Part shown: positions 54,101 through 57,933 of the stretch, one piece after another
Layout of the letters: every line of letters begins with the position of its first letter
How positions within the stretch are numbered: position 1 is the first letter of the stretch
From: Argyresthia goedartella
Lineage: Eukaryota > Arthropoda > Insecta > Lepidoptera > Argyresthiidae
Assembly (NCBI GenBank): GCA_949825045.1
Contig: OX463815.1
Location: forward strand, 29,999,356-30,063,355
DNA length: 64,000 nt
Direction of reading: 5' to 3'
Program-made: the position numbers and the translations under genes
The notes under the pieces: generated by a model
What the model was told of the DNA's origin: nothing
Database searches by the model: none
What the model saw: the letters and a program-made list of their open reading frames with translations, nothing else

Positions 54101-55998
54101 AGTGTCAGTGAGTCGCGAATTCTGACATTTAGACGCGACAAAATGCGTGATAAACGCGTTCGCACGGGGCTTGCTACGGGTGCTTGAATAACATAACGTC
54201 ACTCCTTTCCCCATATTGGGTGGCAGAGGCACAGTCAGGCCCACGTTTAGCCAGTAATTCGATATTGTGTCTGACAAGGGGGCAAACCCATCGACGCAGC
54301 TCTGGAGAATCTTTCCGAAACTTCTCCTCAACAACTTATGTGGAAATGGAACTACACAGTGCGAAATGCAAAGTATATTAGCATGTTTGCATGGTTTTTG
54401 ATGTAGGGTAGAAGCTTCGGTTGTTCATGAATACATTAAGGTGATATATCGACAAAATCGACACTTTTTGGAGTTCACTCTGCTGTTCAAAAGAAGTCCC
54501 AAGTTAAATAATTTTAAATAAAACAATTTTGAGACTTTTTCCTAGATTTTGTAATAACAGAACCTCGATTGGAGGCATTTCGCTCGATAGAAATGATTAT
54601 TGAAATGAGGTCAAAATTAACACTTTTTTTATTTTCTGAAAAATAGCGCACATAATTCAAAAATATTTAATTAGATGAGTTTTGACAATACGTTAATTAC
54701 CTATCATAGAAATTATCATATTAATTTTGTATCAATTTGGAAAACCGACTTTTTGTCATTTTACCCCGATTCCGTCCTGGAGTAGCGGGGACCTTTGCAC
54801 GGGCGAGGTATCCCCTTAAGTACTCAATTCTGGTATAAACTGGATAAACGACTAAGGGTAAAGGGTCACTGAAGGCCGTCCATTAGCCTCTAATAGTACG
54901 GCCAATGGACAAAATCAACATAATTAAATTAGATAGTGAGCAGCGAGTTCGATAGTCGAGTTCGGTGGATTGACTTAATTCAACGATAAACTAAAGGAAA
55001 ATATTAAACTGCACATCAATAATACTGATTTGCACAGCAATTATCAGGGTAAAATACTGCGGTAGCTTAGGTGAAGGGTAAACGAGGTGAGAGAAGCGAA
55101 GCCCCCTCTATCCTTCGTATTAGGTTGAACATGTAAGAACAACAAAAATACTTAAAACGTAAAAAGTGTTTTTGCTGATCCTTTTTGCTGTGAAAATCTG
55201 TTATTTTGCTGTGCGATTAAATACTATCCTAAACTAAATGTGATCAAAATATGAGTGAAATTTGTGATTATCTTATTTACTCGGGACTGGGCAAGATCAT
55301 ATGAGTATATAGAAACAAAAGGTGAACGTACACGTATCTGTTTCAAGCGTTTTTTGTGTTAATTAAGCCGGCTAGACTAGAATCGTGGATTCAGAATCAC
55401 CACGAGCCGCACGAATCCTTCCAACGAGCGTATGATGGCATTTTCCAAATAATTTTGGCGTGTAGGTTGAGGCCACGTGTATTTCAACTTTAAACTCACA
55501 CGTATTCTGCGCCCTGCACGTGGCCCGCGCTTTCACGGTCTACAGTCACGAGCGCAGATGTCTATCGGACGCTGCTTGTATCATCTAATACAGATGATAT
55601 AGGCCTTAGAATGATACAAGGGCAGCTAAGTAAGCCTTATCCCACATGCACAGGGAGCTACTGGAAATAAAATGAACCGGTTGGTATCTCAGGGTACTCA
55701 CACACTTACAGAATCACAAAAGAGTCCTCCAAAAACGTCACAAATAATTACCCATTGACTCAAAGTAAATTAGTTACCTTTTTCGTAGGTCTAGACTAGA
55801 CTCACCTTCAAATATATTCTGTATGATGAGATAGCTCTGCGTGACGACAATCAAGAGAGCCACATGGGTCCAAGCGAAGAGGCTGAACTGCCGCATGTAG
55901 TAGCGTTTGACGAGCGACAGGACAAACCAGACGAAACCGACGCAGTAGAGGCAGAATGAGATGAAGCGATGGTACGTCACCAGGAACTTGAGGTAGTC
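24059..55998 (-). CDS. CdsA: CDP-diacylglycerol synthase (phosphatidate cytidylyltransferase), last six exons
   Basis: Six exons, 55998-55806, 31309-31143, 28360-28208, 27105-26977, 25892-25758 and 24151-24059, join to 870 nt (289 codons plus TAA) with GT-AG at each junction. The enzyme makes CDP-diacylglycerol from phosphatidate and CTP in the endoplasmic reticulum membrane, feeding phosphatidylinositol and cardiolipin synthesis. The family signature [12 protein letters not shown]...[11 protein letters not shown] is complete and is made by joining exons D and E. Upstream are I-I-C-N-D-V-M-A-Y and S-P-K-K-T-W-E-G-F, also conserved, and several membrane segments. Human CDS2, about 445 residues, aligns from its Y-H-R-F-I-S-F region, so about 150 N-terminal residues are missing to the right. 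No frameshift or stop was found: a working gene. Confidence 0.95.
24235..24290. repeat. fragment of moth GAAGGGTTCC dispersed repeat
   Basis: TCTCGCACACGAAGGGTTCC (24271-24290 region) is close to CGCGCACGAAGGGTTCCGTA at 52930-52950. That longer copy runs on to GACGGACGGACAGCG, which here reappears at 24975-25025. The 24-25-kb copy therefore seems to have been split by later insertions. Confidence 0.55.
24484..24670 (-). repeat. tRNA-derived SINE (family 2)
   Basis: Minus-strand head with CTCTGCAGCGCAGCGG, then GTGGCTCTGCCTACCCTGCG and the B-box in GGTCCCGGGTTCGATCCCTG (about 24600-24625), then a CCAAGACC/GGTCTTGG-TGTTTATATG body and a CCAGAAGC end. The other copies are at 28475-28925, 48335-48372 (partial) and 63008-63175. 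A real tRNA gene is unlikely since the acceptor stem does not close. Confidence 0.8.
24757..24873 (-). mobile_element. retroelement 3' tail, copy 2
   Basis: This is the reverse complement of 16928-17040, from TTCATAATTTCTTTATTGCA to TAAGAGATCTCTTCCAGCAA. The match is nearly exact over more than 100 bp. No coding part is attached. Confidence 0.7.
24880..25065. repeat. dispersed repeat with GACAGACG array
   Basis: GTGAAAATTTCAACTC leads into GACAGACAGACGGACAGACA repeats and then GCGGAGG...TAATAGGGTCCCGTTT. The same order of words (AATTTCAACTC, GACGGACGG, GCGAAG...TAATAGGGTCCCGTTT) occurs at 53195-53300. It is a common, probably MITE- or SINE-like repeat in moths, by recollection. Confidence 0.7.
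25639..25694. repeat. 14-bp tandem repeat beside CdsA exon E
   Basis: GTTTTGTGGTCCGC is repeated exactly three times (25639-25652, 25653-25666, 25667-25680), with a fourth degenerate unit. It lies in the intron about 65 bp past the exon E donor site. The reading frames it opens on the plus strand are antisense artefacts. Confidence 0.9.
25758..25892 (-). CDS. CdsA: CdsA exon E (catalytic signature)
   Basis: Flanked by GGTCCCAG (acceptor) and GTACCA (donor), phase 0 at both ends, 45 codons. Encodes [19 protein letters not shown], the second half of the family signature with the metal-binding Asp residues, then L-M-A-T-F-V-N-V-Y, part of the last membrane segment. The exon is markedly GC-richer than its introns. 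The antisense strand shows an open frame (25761-26021) that is only a shadow. Confidence 0.95.
25893..26976 (-). other. CdsA intron (exon D to E), 1084 bp
   Basis: No recognisable transposon or gene. There is a GC-rich patch at 26068-26118 (CCCCTCCCCCGCGACC) of unknown meaning. Confidence 0.6.
26977..27105 (-). CDS. CdsA: CdsA exon D
   Basis: Flanked by TTCCCTAG and GTAAGG, phase 0 at both ends, 43 codons. Encodes [16 protein letters not shown], a membrane-associated stretch, and [18 protein letters not shown], the first half of the CDP-diacylglycerol synthase signature, which is completed in exon E. Confidence 0.95.
27205..27500 (+). mobile_element. Jockey-like LINE 3' end (family J), copy 1
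   Basis: The block from CAGGACTGTATGGGGTTAAT through AACACAGACCTTGCTGTTAA to TAAAGTACTTTGACTTTGAG is shared with 28587-28860, 49160-49264 and, reversed, 60715-61005. The last copy runs on into a reverse transcriptase C-terminus, which identifies the family. The tail is TTTGAC-like. It lies in the CdsA intron between exons C and D. Confidence 0.75.
27591..27855. mobile_element. MITE with ~100-bp inverted arms, TA-flanked
   Basis: CAAGGTGACCTTTCATTAGC at the left is matched by the reverse complement of AATTAAATGACATCTTG at the right. Inner blocks ATTATGAACAACTTTCCC and GAGAAACATATGGTCG are mirrored too (27640-27685 against 27760-27812). The flanks are TATA on both sides (27587-27590, 27855-27858), compatible with TA target duplication. 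No coding capacity. Confidence 0.75.
28011..28034. repeat. ATT trinucleotide microsatellite
   Basis: Eight uninterrupted ATT units lie within the CdsA intron between exons C and D, about 170 bp from the exon C donor. Confidence 0.9.
28208..28360 (-). CDS. CdsA: CdsA exon C
   Basis: Flanked by CACATTCCAG and GTAAGT, phase 0 at both ends, 51 codons. Encodes [17 protein letters not shown], then [14 protein letters not shown]. The C-P-V/I-E-Y and D-C-E-P-S-x-x-F-R-L-Q-E-Y pairs are conserved across animal CDP-diacylglycerol synthases. It is a luminal or loop region before the next membrane pair. Confidence 0.95.
28475..28925 (+). repeat. tRNA-derived SINE (family 2) interrupted by a LINE
   Basis: The head at 28480-28545 has GAGAGGTCCCGGGATCTAAT (B-box altered). 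The body reads GTCTTGGATGTTTCTATGTG and GTCGCTGTTTCTGG, stops at 28586, and resumes at about 28862 with GTGTGGGGCCAGAAGCAATG. The uninterrupted order is seen on the minus strand at 63008-63175. The insert is the LINE tail 28587-28860. Confidence 0.8.
28587..28860 (+). mobile_element. Jockey-like LINE 3' end (family J), copy 2, nested in SINE
   Basis: Matches 27235-27490 closely (AACACAGATCTTGCTGTTAA, GAGTTTCTACGCCC, CAATGTAGAGAAGAGGCAAA). The 3' tail is a TTGATTGATTGA simple repeat at 28828-28857. It splits the surrounding SINE and is therefore younger. Confidence 0.75.
29630..30220 (+). pseudogene. decayed Tc1-like transposase
   Basis: In mixed frames the plus strand reads [13 protein letters not shown] (about 29855-29895), then Q-Q-H-E-A-S-C-H-T (29938-29970), [13 protein letters not shown] (30005-30035) and [19 protein letters not shown] near the end (30155-30212). 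These are the successive landmarks of Tc1 transposases: V-W-G, the second Asp region (here changed), S-P-D-x-x-P-I-E with the catalytic Glu, and the C-terminal G-x-P-T-K-Y. Multiple stops (for example 29848, 29975, 30085) make it dead. Inverted repeats were not found. The intron continues to 31142 without a further named element. Confidence 0.7.
31143..31309 (-). CDS. CdsA: CdsA exon B
   Basis: Flanked by CACCCCCAG and GTAAGT. It starts in phase 1 (GT completes the Gly codon begun by exon A) and ends in phase 0, 167 nt. Encodes [19 protein letters not shown], a membrane segment with the conserved C-N-D, then [20 protein letters not shown], one of the most conserved motifs of the enzyme, and a Gly-rich membrane stretch. 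Confidence 0.96.
31324..31336 (-). promoter_or_regulatory. poly-C polypyrimidine tract before exon B
   Basis: Thirteen consecutive G on the plus strand are thirteen C on the transcribed strand, 15-27 nt upstream of the exon B acceptor. A pure C run of this length is unusual for a polypyrimidine tract and is likely to vary in length between individuals. Confidence 0.6.
31490..31635 (+). repeat. SINE-like repeat, left half of a split copy
   Basis: Carries TATTCGCACATCGGAAACGA, ACATCTGGCCGAGACGGGTA and CCGGCTACTATCGCTACTCG, also found at 10968-11045 and 270-290. The sequence then breaks off into a LINE fragment and resumes at 32335. Confidence 0.65.
31636..32334 (+). mobile_element. Jockey-like LINE C-terminal fragment nested in a SINE
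   Basis: Frames near 31640-31790 and 31735-31920 read [23 protein letters not shown], then [16 protein letters not shown] and Y-T-Y-E-N-L-M-Y-V. They match almost word for word the LINE at 12570-13202. One frameshift near 31750 and later stops break it. The outer repeat is continuous across it. Confidence 0.75.
32335..32475 (+). repeat. SINE-like repeat, right half of the split copy
   Basis: GAGCCAGCGTGGTGGAGTAT, GGCTTAATCTTA and GGGGACATAAATGGGCTACA match 311-405 nearly exactly. Orientation and order fit the left half at 31490-31635. Confidence 0.7.
32880..33276. repeat. dispersed repeat, left part of an interrupted copy
   Basis: Contains GGGGGCTACTTTCATACTCC and ATGTACGTAGCCAGTTGCAC, which match 53029-53068 (GGTTACTTTCACACTCC, ATGTACGTAACCAGGTGC). 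In that copy the sequence goes straight on to GTATGTGGTATTGAAAG; here that continuation lies at 35452, beyond the 33277-35445 insertion. The near-palindromic GAGCGAGCGAAGCGAGCGAA at 32884-32905 is part of the region. The stretch 32476-32879 holds nothing else I recognise. Confidence 0.7.
33663..33966. repeat. 304-bp fold-back inside the TA-flanked element
   Basis: The left arm 33663-33808 (GTTTTAGCTGTAG...CGATTAGATTGA) and right arm 33822-33966 (TCAATCTAATCGG...CTACAGCTAAAAC) are inverted copies of about 145 bp with scattered mismatches. The loop is 13 nt. If transcribed it would form a long double-stranded RNA. Confidence 0.9.
34109..34249 (-). CDS. candidate last exon carried by the TA-flanked element
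   Basis: After a pyrimidine-rich GGTTTTCTCAG the minus strand has an open phase-0 frame of about 46 codons: [17 protein letters not shown], then [14 protein letters not shown] and a TGA stop at 34109-34111. It is hydrophilic and low in complexity. It does not join in phase to the candidate exon at 34539-34632, so another exon would be needed between them. It could be a chance frame; I do not recognise the protein. Confidence 0.3.
   Translation of the reverse strand, partial: FQTYEDQSSEPNRSQASQGTNNSTTYEYGLQSLEDTGTLGKRFSLF
34539..34632 (-). CDS. candidate first coding exon, SAM-domain-like start
   Basis: ATG at 34632 opens [17 protein letters not shown], then [14 protein letters not shown], ending at a strong GTAAGT donor (34538-34533). 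The W-G-L-E-x-Y-x-x-x-F-K pattern resembles the first helices of SAM domains. The same frame is open upstream to an ATG at 34806. Composition is gene-like, and a divergent frame on the other strand starts at 34810, as if from a shared promoter region. Function not known; a captured host-gene fragment is possible. Confidence 0.35.
35446..35560. repeat. dispersed repeat, right part of the interrupted copy
   Basis: GTGTGTATGTGGTATTGAAAG continues the repeat begun at 32880 and matches 53082-53102. The stretch from 35561 to 36387 carries no recognised element apart from an ATT run at 36190-36205. Confidence 0.6.
36388..36579. mobile_element. 192-bp MITE
   Basis: GTGGAATGCTGTCTTTTTTTACA and AAATGAGTTTATAAAAT at the left (36388-36427) are mirrored at 36533-36579 (ATTTTATAAACTCATTG... 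GCATTCCAC), with one small insertion. The 110-bp centre is single-copy. It is bordered directly by a perfect hairpin. Confidence 0.7.
36580..36633. repeat. perfect 54-bp hairpin abutting the MITE
   Basis: TTCAATGTTTAAGCCGAGGA (start of a 25-nt arm, 36580-36604) is the exact reverse complement of 36609-36633; the loop is CGGT. Like 7696-7747, it starts on the base after another fold-back. The stretch 36634-37430 shows no other element. Confidence 0.85.
37440..37520. repeat. dispersed repeat end (CGATTCCATCC family), copy 1
   Basis: TTTTTTTCCCGATTCCATCC, CTCACACTGCGGGTCTTTCC and GGACCTTTGCACGGACGAGA recur at 53890-53930 and 54760-54810 in the same orientation. The element type is unknown. Confidence 0.6.
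38498..39803 (+). mobile_element. maT-type mariner, intact, nested in copy A
   Basis: Ends CACAGTCAGGTCATAAGTTC and, reversed, CATAGTCAGGTCATAAGTTC; the inverted repeats are 27 bp (through GTCACA) with one mismatch. TA duplication lies at 38496-38497 and 39804-39805. Copy B keeps the unoccupied site (TTATATACATTCC), which proves the borders. Length 1306 bp is normal for mariners. An intact transposase fills it. Confidence 0.93.
38641..39678 (+). CDS. maT (DD37D) mariner transposase, full length
   Basis: ATG at 38641 gives 345 residues (an in-frame upstream start would add 11). An N-terminal pair of helix-turn-helix regions ([17 protein letters not shown]) is followed by the catalytic core: F-S-D-E-K-N-F (first Asp, about residue 147), [10 protein letters not shown] (second) and S-P-D-L-S-P-L-D-Y (third). 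The last two Asp are separated by 37 residues, which is DD37D, the maT family, with its typical S-P-L-D-Y. There is no stop or frameshift, so it may encode active enzyme. It cuts and pastes DNA at TA sites. It interrupts the host transposon right after that gene's first catalytic codon. Confidence 0.93.
   Translation: MEWTLKVDRVAVIALHRCGYAPIHIFELLKIFNITKRFVYRTIKRYNEDSSVYDRSRSGRPRSVTPAVIKAVKARIQRNPIRKQKLLALQMGLSRTTVKRVLNEDLGLRAYRRKTGHRLDARLMDLRLKRCRALLKRYAGKKHREILFSDEKNFTVEESYNKQNDKVYAHSSEEASNRIPRVQRGHFPSSLMVWLGVSYWGLTEVHFCEKGVKTNAVVYQNTVLKNLVEPVSHTMFNNRHWVFQQDSAPAHRAKSTQDWLAAREIDFIRREDWPSTSPDLSPLDYKIWQHLKEKACSKPHPDLESLNAFLIKAAGDIDMDLVRAAIDDWPRRIKACIQNRGGHFE
41230..41656 (+). repeat. ~430-bp hairpin-rich repeat, copy a
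   Basis: Runs from TAGTAGTTTATGTGACTGCT through CTCGAGAGTTTTAATGCC and CATACACTAGTTTATCTACA to GATACGTGTGTAGATAAAC. The inner part is bounded by inverted words TATCTACACACATATCATAA and TACGTGTGTAGATA, with a central hairpin (ACATTATGGTCATAATGT, 41524-41545). Other copies: 43733-44152, 44153-44577, 49503-49980, 57934-58408. It sits 230 bp right of copy A. No coding frame. The stretch 41657-42889 is unannotated. Confidence 0.8.
42890..43410 (+). other. GC-rich island of unknown nature
   Basis: The region is far richer in G+C than its surroundings. It contains a near-palindrome TCTCGCGCGGAGCGCGAGGA (42932-42951) and two related units with GTGCTTTCGCC, TACACTGGCGACA (43080-43115 and 43148-43188). 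Three overlapping frames are open across it, which is expected in such DNA and is no evidence of a gene. It may be the 5' region of a retroelement or a CpG island. I do not recognise it. The stretch 43411-43732 is plain. Confidence 0.35.
43733..44152 (-). repeat. ~430-bp hairpin-rich repeat, copy b (tandem with c)
   Basis: Reverse orientation of 41230-41656: TCTACACACGTATCATTAAC, ACCGCACGTTACGATCAGCA, ATGCGGTTCCTGAACACATT, ATTAGGCATTAAAACTCTCG, then TATGTAGCAGTCACATAAAC. It joins head to tail with copy c. Confidence 0.8.
44153..44577 (-). repeat. ~430-bp hairpin-rich repeat, copy c
   Basis: Tandem second unit, same orientation and order of words as copy b. The central hairpin GAAAAATTACACAT/ATGTGTAATTTTTC at 44250-44280 is almost perfect with a 1-nt loop. 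The unit ends TAAACTACTATTT before LINE-like sequence. Confidence 0.8.
44587..44775 (+). mobile_element. possible LINE C-terminal fragment
   Basis: Open frame with [16 protein letters not shown] and [13 protein letters not shown] before a stop, resembling the last 60 residues of Jockey-type reverse transcriptases (x-F-K-x-x-L-x-x-x-L). It follows the tandem repeat directly. Weak evidence. Confidence 0.35.
44776..46055. other. A+T-rich stretch with small satellites
   Basis: No gene seen. It includes an 8-bp array of TGGGTGAG at 45886-45917 (about four units) and GT-rich words to 45970. The word GATCACCCCCAATAGATACC (45223-45242) recurs reversed at 48938-48960. Confidence 0.5.
46056..48235 (-). 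mobile_element. Jockey-like LINE with complete reverse transcriptase, one stop
   Basis: The minus-strand frame runs from about 48232 to 46109 (about 708 codons) with a single in-frame TGA at 46368-46370. It covers the linker ([17 protein letters not shown]), fingers ([13 protein letters not shown]), first Asp (F-L-D-L-A-K-A-F-D), [10 protein letters not shown], the catalytic Y-A-D-D box and the C-terminal tail (L-N-Y-D-K-T-E-D). The endonuclease is missing: a stop precedes 48235. An A-rich end (46050-46075) closes the element. It is the best preserved LINE in the window, but 5'-truncated. Confidence 0.9.
48236..49159. other. unannotated stretch with a SINE scrap
   Basis: A scrap of SINE family 2 (GCATGGTAGGCAGAGCCACA, 48336-48355) lies near the left end. 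Otherwise no gene or element is recognised, apart from the inverted match noted at 48938-48960. Confidence 0.45.
49160..49264 (+). mobile_element. Jockey-like LINE 3' end (family J), copy 3
   Basis: TTCTTCTCCCACAGTGGTCC, AATGTAGAGAAGAGGCAAAA and TAATAAAGTACTTTGACTTT match 27400-27500. It is a very short 5'-truncated copy. The adjacent 49265-49502 has no recognised content. Confidence 0.7.
49503..49980 (-). repeat. ~430-bp hairpin-rich repeat, copy d
   Basis: Reads TATCTACACACGTATAATAA, CACACGTTACGACCAGCATA, CATGCGGTTGCTGAACACAT and CTCGCCTTCGGCTCG, ending GTCACATAAACTACTATTA. A short internal repetition of GTGTGTAGATAAACTAGTGT (49818 and 49861) makes this copy longer. Confidence 0.8.
50340..51911 (+). 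mobile_element. Tc1 transposon, nearly intact
   Basis: Left end AACTACTCAAAAGAAAATAAGG and, reversed, right end TACTACTCAAAAGAAAATAGGG form terminal inverted repeats, flanked by TA (50338-50339, 51912-51913). The length of 1572 bp fits Tc1. A long transposase frame fills the centre. It lies in the giant CdsA intron, opposite to the gene. Confidence 0.88.
50618..51653 (+). CDS. Tc1 transposase (DD34E) with N-terminal frameshift
   Basis: The likely start ATG at 50618 (M-P-R-Q-R-R-H-I-G) is one base out of frame with the long frame that follows from about 50640 ([13 protein letters not shown]). From there 337 codons are open: helix-turn-helix ([12 protein letters not shown]), R-R-P-R-S-G-R AT-hook-like spacer, L-F-T-D-E-C-K-V (first Asp), [10 protein letters not shown] (second) and [11 protein letters not shown] (Glu). 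The second Asp and Glu are 34 residues apart, DD34E. The end R-R-G-G-H-T-R-Y is natural. One single-base change seems to be the only lesion. Confidence 0.88.
52135..52165. repeat. TATC microsatellite
   Basis: TTTATCTATTTATCTATCTATCTATC, preceded by GACTGAATAAACTCTTTATT, which may be another LINE tail (51950-52165). Confidence 0.7.
52180..52860 (+). mobile_element. decayed Jockey-like LINE C-terminal fragment
   Basis: In several frames: [24 protein letters not shown] (52195-52270), [11 protein letters not shown] (52335-52370) and F-E-T-Q-L-R...F-L-L-E-K-Y-Y (52640-52685). These are thumb and C-terminal landmarks of Jockey reverse transcriptases. Stops and shifts abound. Confidence 0.65.
52900..53330. 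repeat. moth dispersed repeat, fullest copy
   Basis: Begins ACCGGTCAAGTGCGAGTC, CGCGCACGAAGGGTTCCGTA, passes ACTCCATGTACGTAACCAGG and GTATGTGGTATTGAAAG, and ends in GACGGACGGACGGACGGACA, TAGGGTCCCGTTTGG and CCTTCGGGTACGGAACCCTA. GGGTTCCGTAC and GTACGGAACCC form inverted ends. It provides the empty site for the 33277-35445 element. Confidence 0.8.
53630..53930. repeat. dispersed repeat (CGATTCCATCC family), copy 2
   Basis: ACTGTTCAAAAGCAGTGCCA, AAGTTAAAT, GAAATAAGGTCTAAATTTAC and ATCGACTTTTTGTAATTTTC occur in the same order at 54475-54790. The two copies, some 840 bp apart, are direct repeats with heavy divergence. Confidence 0.65.
54190..54310. repeat. relative of the inner arm of the 16.4-kb fold-back
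   Basis: GGGTGGCAGAGGCACAG, CACGTTTAGCCAG and GACAAGGGGGCAAACCC correspond in order to GAGTGGCAGAGGCATAG, CCCCGTTTAGCCAG and ACAGGGGGCTAGCCC at 16690-16760. A shorter relative lies at 57060-57118. Confidence 0.55.
54475..54810. repeat. dispersed repeat (CGATTCCATCC family), copy 3
   Basis: Same landmark words as 53630-53930, ending CGATTCCGTCCTGGAGTAGC and GGACCTTTGCACGGGCGAGG as at 37440-37520. Element type unknown. Confidence 0.65.
55035..55160. repeat. dispersed repeat, inverted match to 11352-11470
   Basis: AAAATACTGCGGTAGCTTAG, GTGAAGGGTAAA, CTCTATCCTTCGTATTAGGT and AACATGTAAGAACAACAAAA mirror the copy at 11.4 kb. The remaining 55161-55805 is unannotated; a GC-rich patch at 55505-55575 has no explanation. 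Confidence 0.7.
55806..55998 (-). CDS. CdsA: CdsA exon A (first exon seen)
   Basis: Flanked by GCCTTCGTTCGCAG and GTGAGTCT. It starts in phase 0 and ends with one base of the next codon, 193 nt. Encodes [20 protein letters not shown] (membrane segment), K-R-Y-Y-M-R-Q-F and [17 protein letters not shown] (second membrane segment), N-I-F-E. These follow animal CDP-diacylglycerol synthases closely. The exon upstream was not found in 55999-64000. Confidence 0.95.
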
Positions 55999-57303
55999 CT
56001 GCGAACGAAGGCACAGGCTCAAACTGTTGTGCGGCAATGCATCAATCTCCCTTTCCCTTATCAAGAACAAGCAGGAGATTGACGAGCTTTGTCCCTTATT
56101 TATTGTGGTCTTGCAGATATCATAGAAACTCAAAAAGCGCTCTCTGTCTCCCGAACCATAATAACGAATTGATTTACACCCGGTTCATTAAAATCAGCTC
56201 AGTAGTTTAGGCGGTACGGTGAAACACTCCTAAGTACAAACATACATAACATGTACTGCTAAAGTCATACATAACTATTCCTTTTGGCTCTGATGATGAC
56301 TTTGCTTTACAGGACAGGCGAATGCTTTATGGTGATAGTGATAGGAGTCCTATTCTATTTTTATGAATCTCGATCTTTGATTTATAACAACAAAAATACC
56401 ATTTGTATATTATGTTCCTGTTTGCTAATATAAGCTTTACCAACGTCAACCATTCCGAGGTTAAAATTCATCGAACTCCACCAAAACATTAAAGGGTACA
56501 TTGTCTTACGGCTAACGAACGAATAATTATTACTTTAAACCTACACTGTTTTGGTTATACGTTTCAAAGATATTAACATACGATTTGGTATAAATTACCG
56601 AACTATTCATTGAATTACTAGTTAAACGTATGGCATTGGGAATCTGATCTAGCCACGGAAATTACATTTCAATATAAAATTTGTCCGTATTGTACTATTG
56701 ATATTATCTAATAATAAAACAATATTATTATAATTATGACTGTATGTCTTCTACGATACAATTTACATTCGCTGTGGAAGGAAACCCATTAGGTTAAGCA
56801 AATAATAACAAGTGAATCATTCGTGATATCCTTCGTGACATCCTACGTGATATTCTTTCCGTATTTCGTACCACACTAATTGGGGTTGAACTCTGATACT
56901 CTTTGGGTAGTTGCTTTATCAGGCTGCAGCTTTTTACTGTACAGTTCTTATCAAATGCGTCATACAGTTTGAAATCGAAAGGCAAACGAAGTTGCCACAA
57001 CCGCGAACTTGTCTAGGATATCCCTTCTGGATATTGTGTCAAACTTGTATTGCTAATTTTGTGTACCACGCATTCCCACACGGGGTGGCAAGACGCAGTG
57101 CCGGCCACGTTTAGATACATCATATACATTCAGACCACGTCAGATGTTCACTTCTCCACGAATGGATTTCTAGGGCAAAGTTTGTGATATTTGTCTGTAT
57201 GTTATCATGATTGATTTACCCCTACCACAATCATTAGCTTTGAGGTTAATGACTTGCTGCGTTTTGGATTAAACTTAGCGGATAGGTATATACAAACAAT
57301 GGT
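55999..57303. other. upstream CdsA intron sequence, unannotated part
   Basis: Probably intron of CdsA, since the next upstream exon must lie to the right. No exon with the expected N-terminal membrane motifs was recognised. The direct words CGTGATATCCTTCGTGACAT (56822-56845) form a short GTGAYATYCT tandem. A relative of the 54190 repeat lies at 57060-57118. Confidence 0.5.
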
Positions 57304-57434
57304 ACAGGCCCCGCTAGGTTTCTTGGAGTTTGAGCGATCTGTTGCCTCTCTCTCTCTCGCATATGGTAAGGTGGGGTGAGAGACAGATAGAGGTGAGCGC
57401 TCCCTCAAACGCCGAGTAACCTGGCGGGGCCTGT
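57304..57434. mobile_element. 131-bp palindromic MITE
   Basis: ACAGGCCCCGCTAGGTTTCT and, reversed, ACAGGCCCCGCCAGGTTACT open inverted arms that continue (GTTTGAG...GCG, then TCTCTCTC against GAGAGA) for about 55 bp. The loop is ATATGGTAAGG-like. The whole unit is a single hairpin, with a shape like a microRNA precursor. The stretch 57435-57933 is unannotated. Confidence 0.7.
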
Positions 57435-57933
57435 GATTACATTACCTACAACTGTTTTAATAATAGATATTTTCATTTATAAAAGGCCACTGATTAGGTG
57501 TCACTAGCCGAGTTGTATTTTAATCACAACAAGTCCATTATCTGACATGATAAGCAGATAACAAAGCCTACGATCGTGATTCTTATAAATTAGGATAGAT
57601 GTGTGAAGCTGTGATTTTTATGTTTGGGTCAATCAACTATTAAACAGAAAATTTTGGAATGGGTCGACAGCTTTTTTCGTAATACGAGTAAATTATAATC
57701 TGTTTTTTACTTTTAGTTATTAGATGTCACTTTCCTGTCTGATAAGTATTCAATTTTCAAATACCTGAAGGGGCGCGTGGTGACAAAGCTAATATTTCCA
57801 GAATAAAAAAATACCTATACCTAGGTGCCAAAATATTTACTGTTTTACAGCACGATTATTTTTCCTCGCTCGGTACTTCTCGGTTATTTATAAAGATTCA
57901 ATTTCTCTAAAACATTCATAATATGGAGTAAAA

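Larger units (their letters stand above)
31310..55805 (-). other. CdsA intron of about 24.5 kb filled with transposons
   Basis: Donor GTGAGT at 55805 and acceptor CCCCCAG at 31311-31310. Every element listed between these positions lies inside this intron, in both orientations. It is more than ten times the average of the other five introns. In human and fly relatives the two exons encode contiguous protein, so the intron has no missing coding content. Confidence 0.9.
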
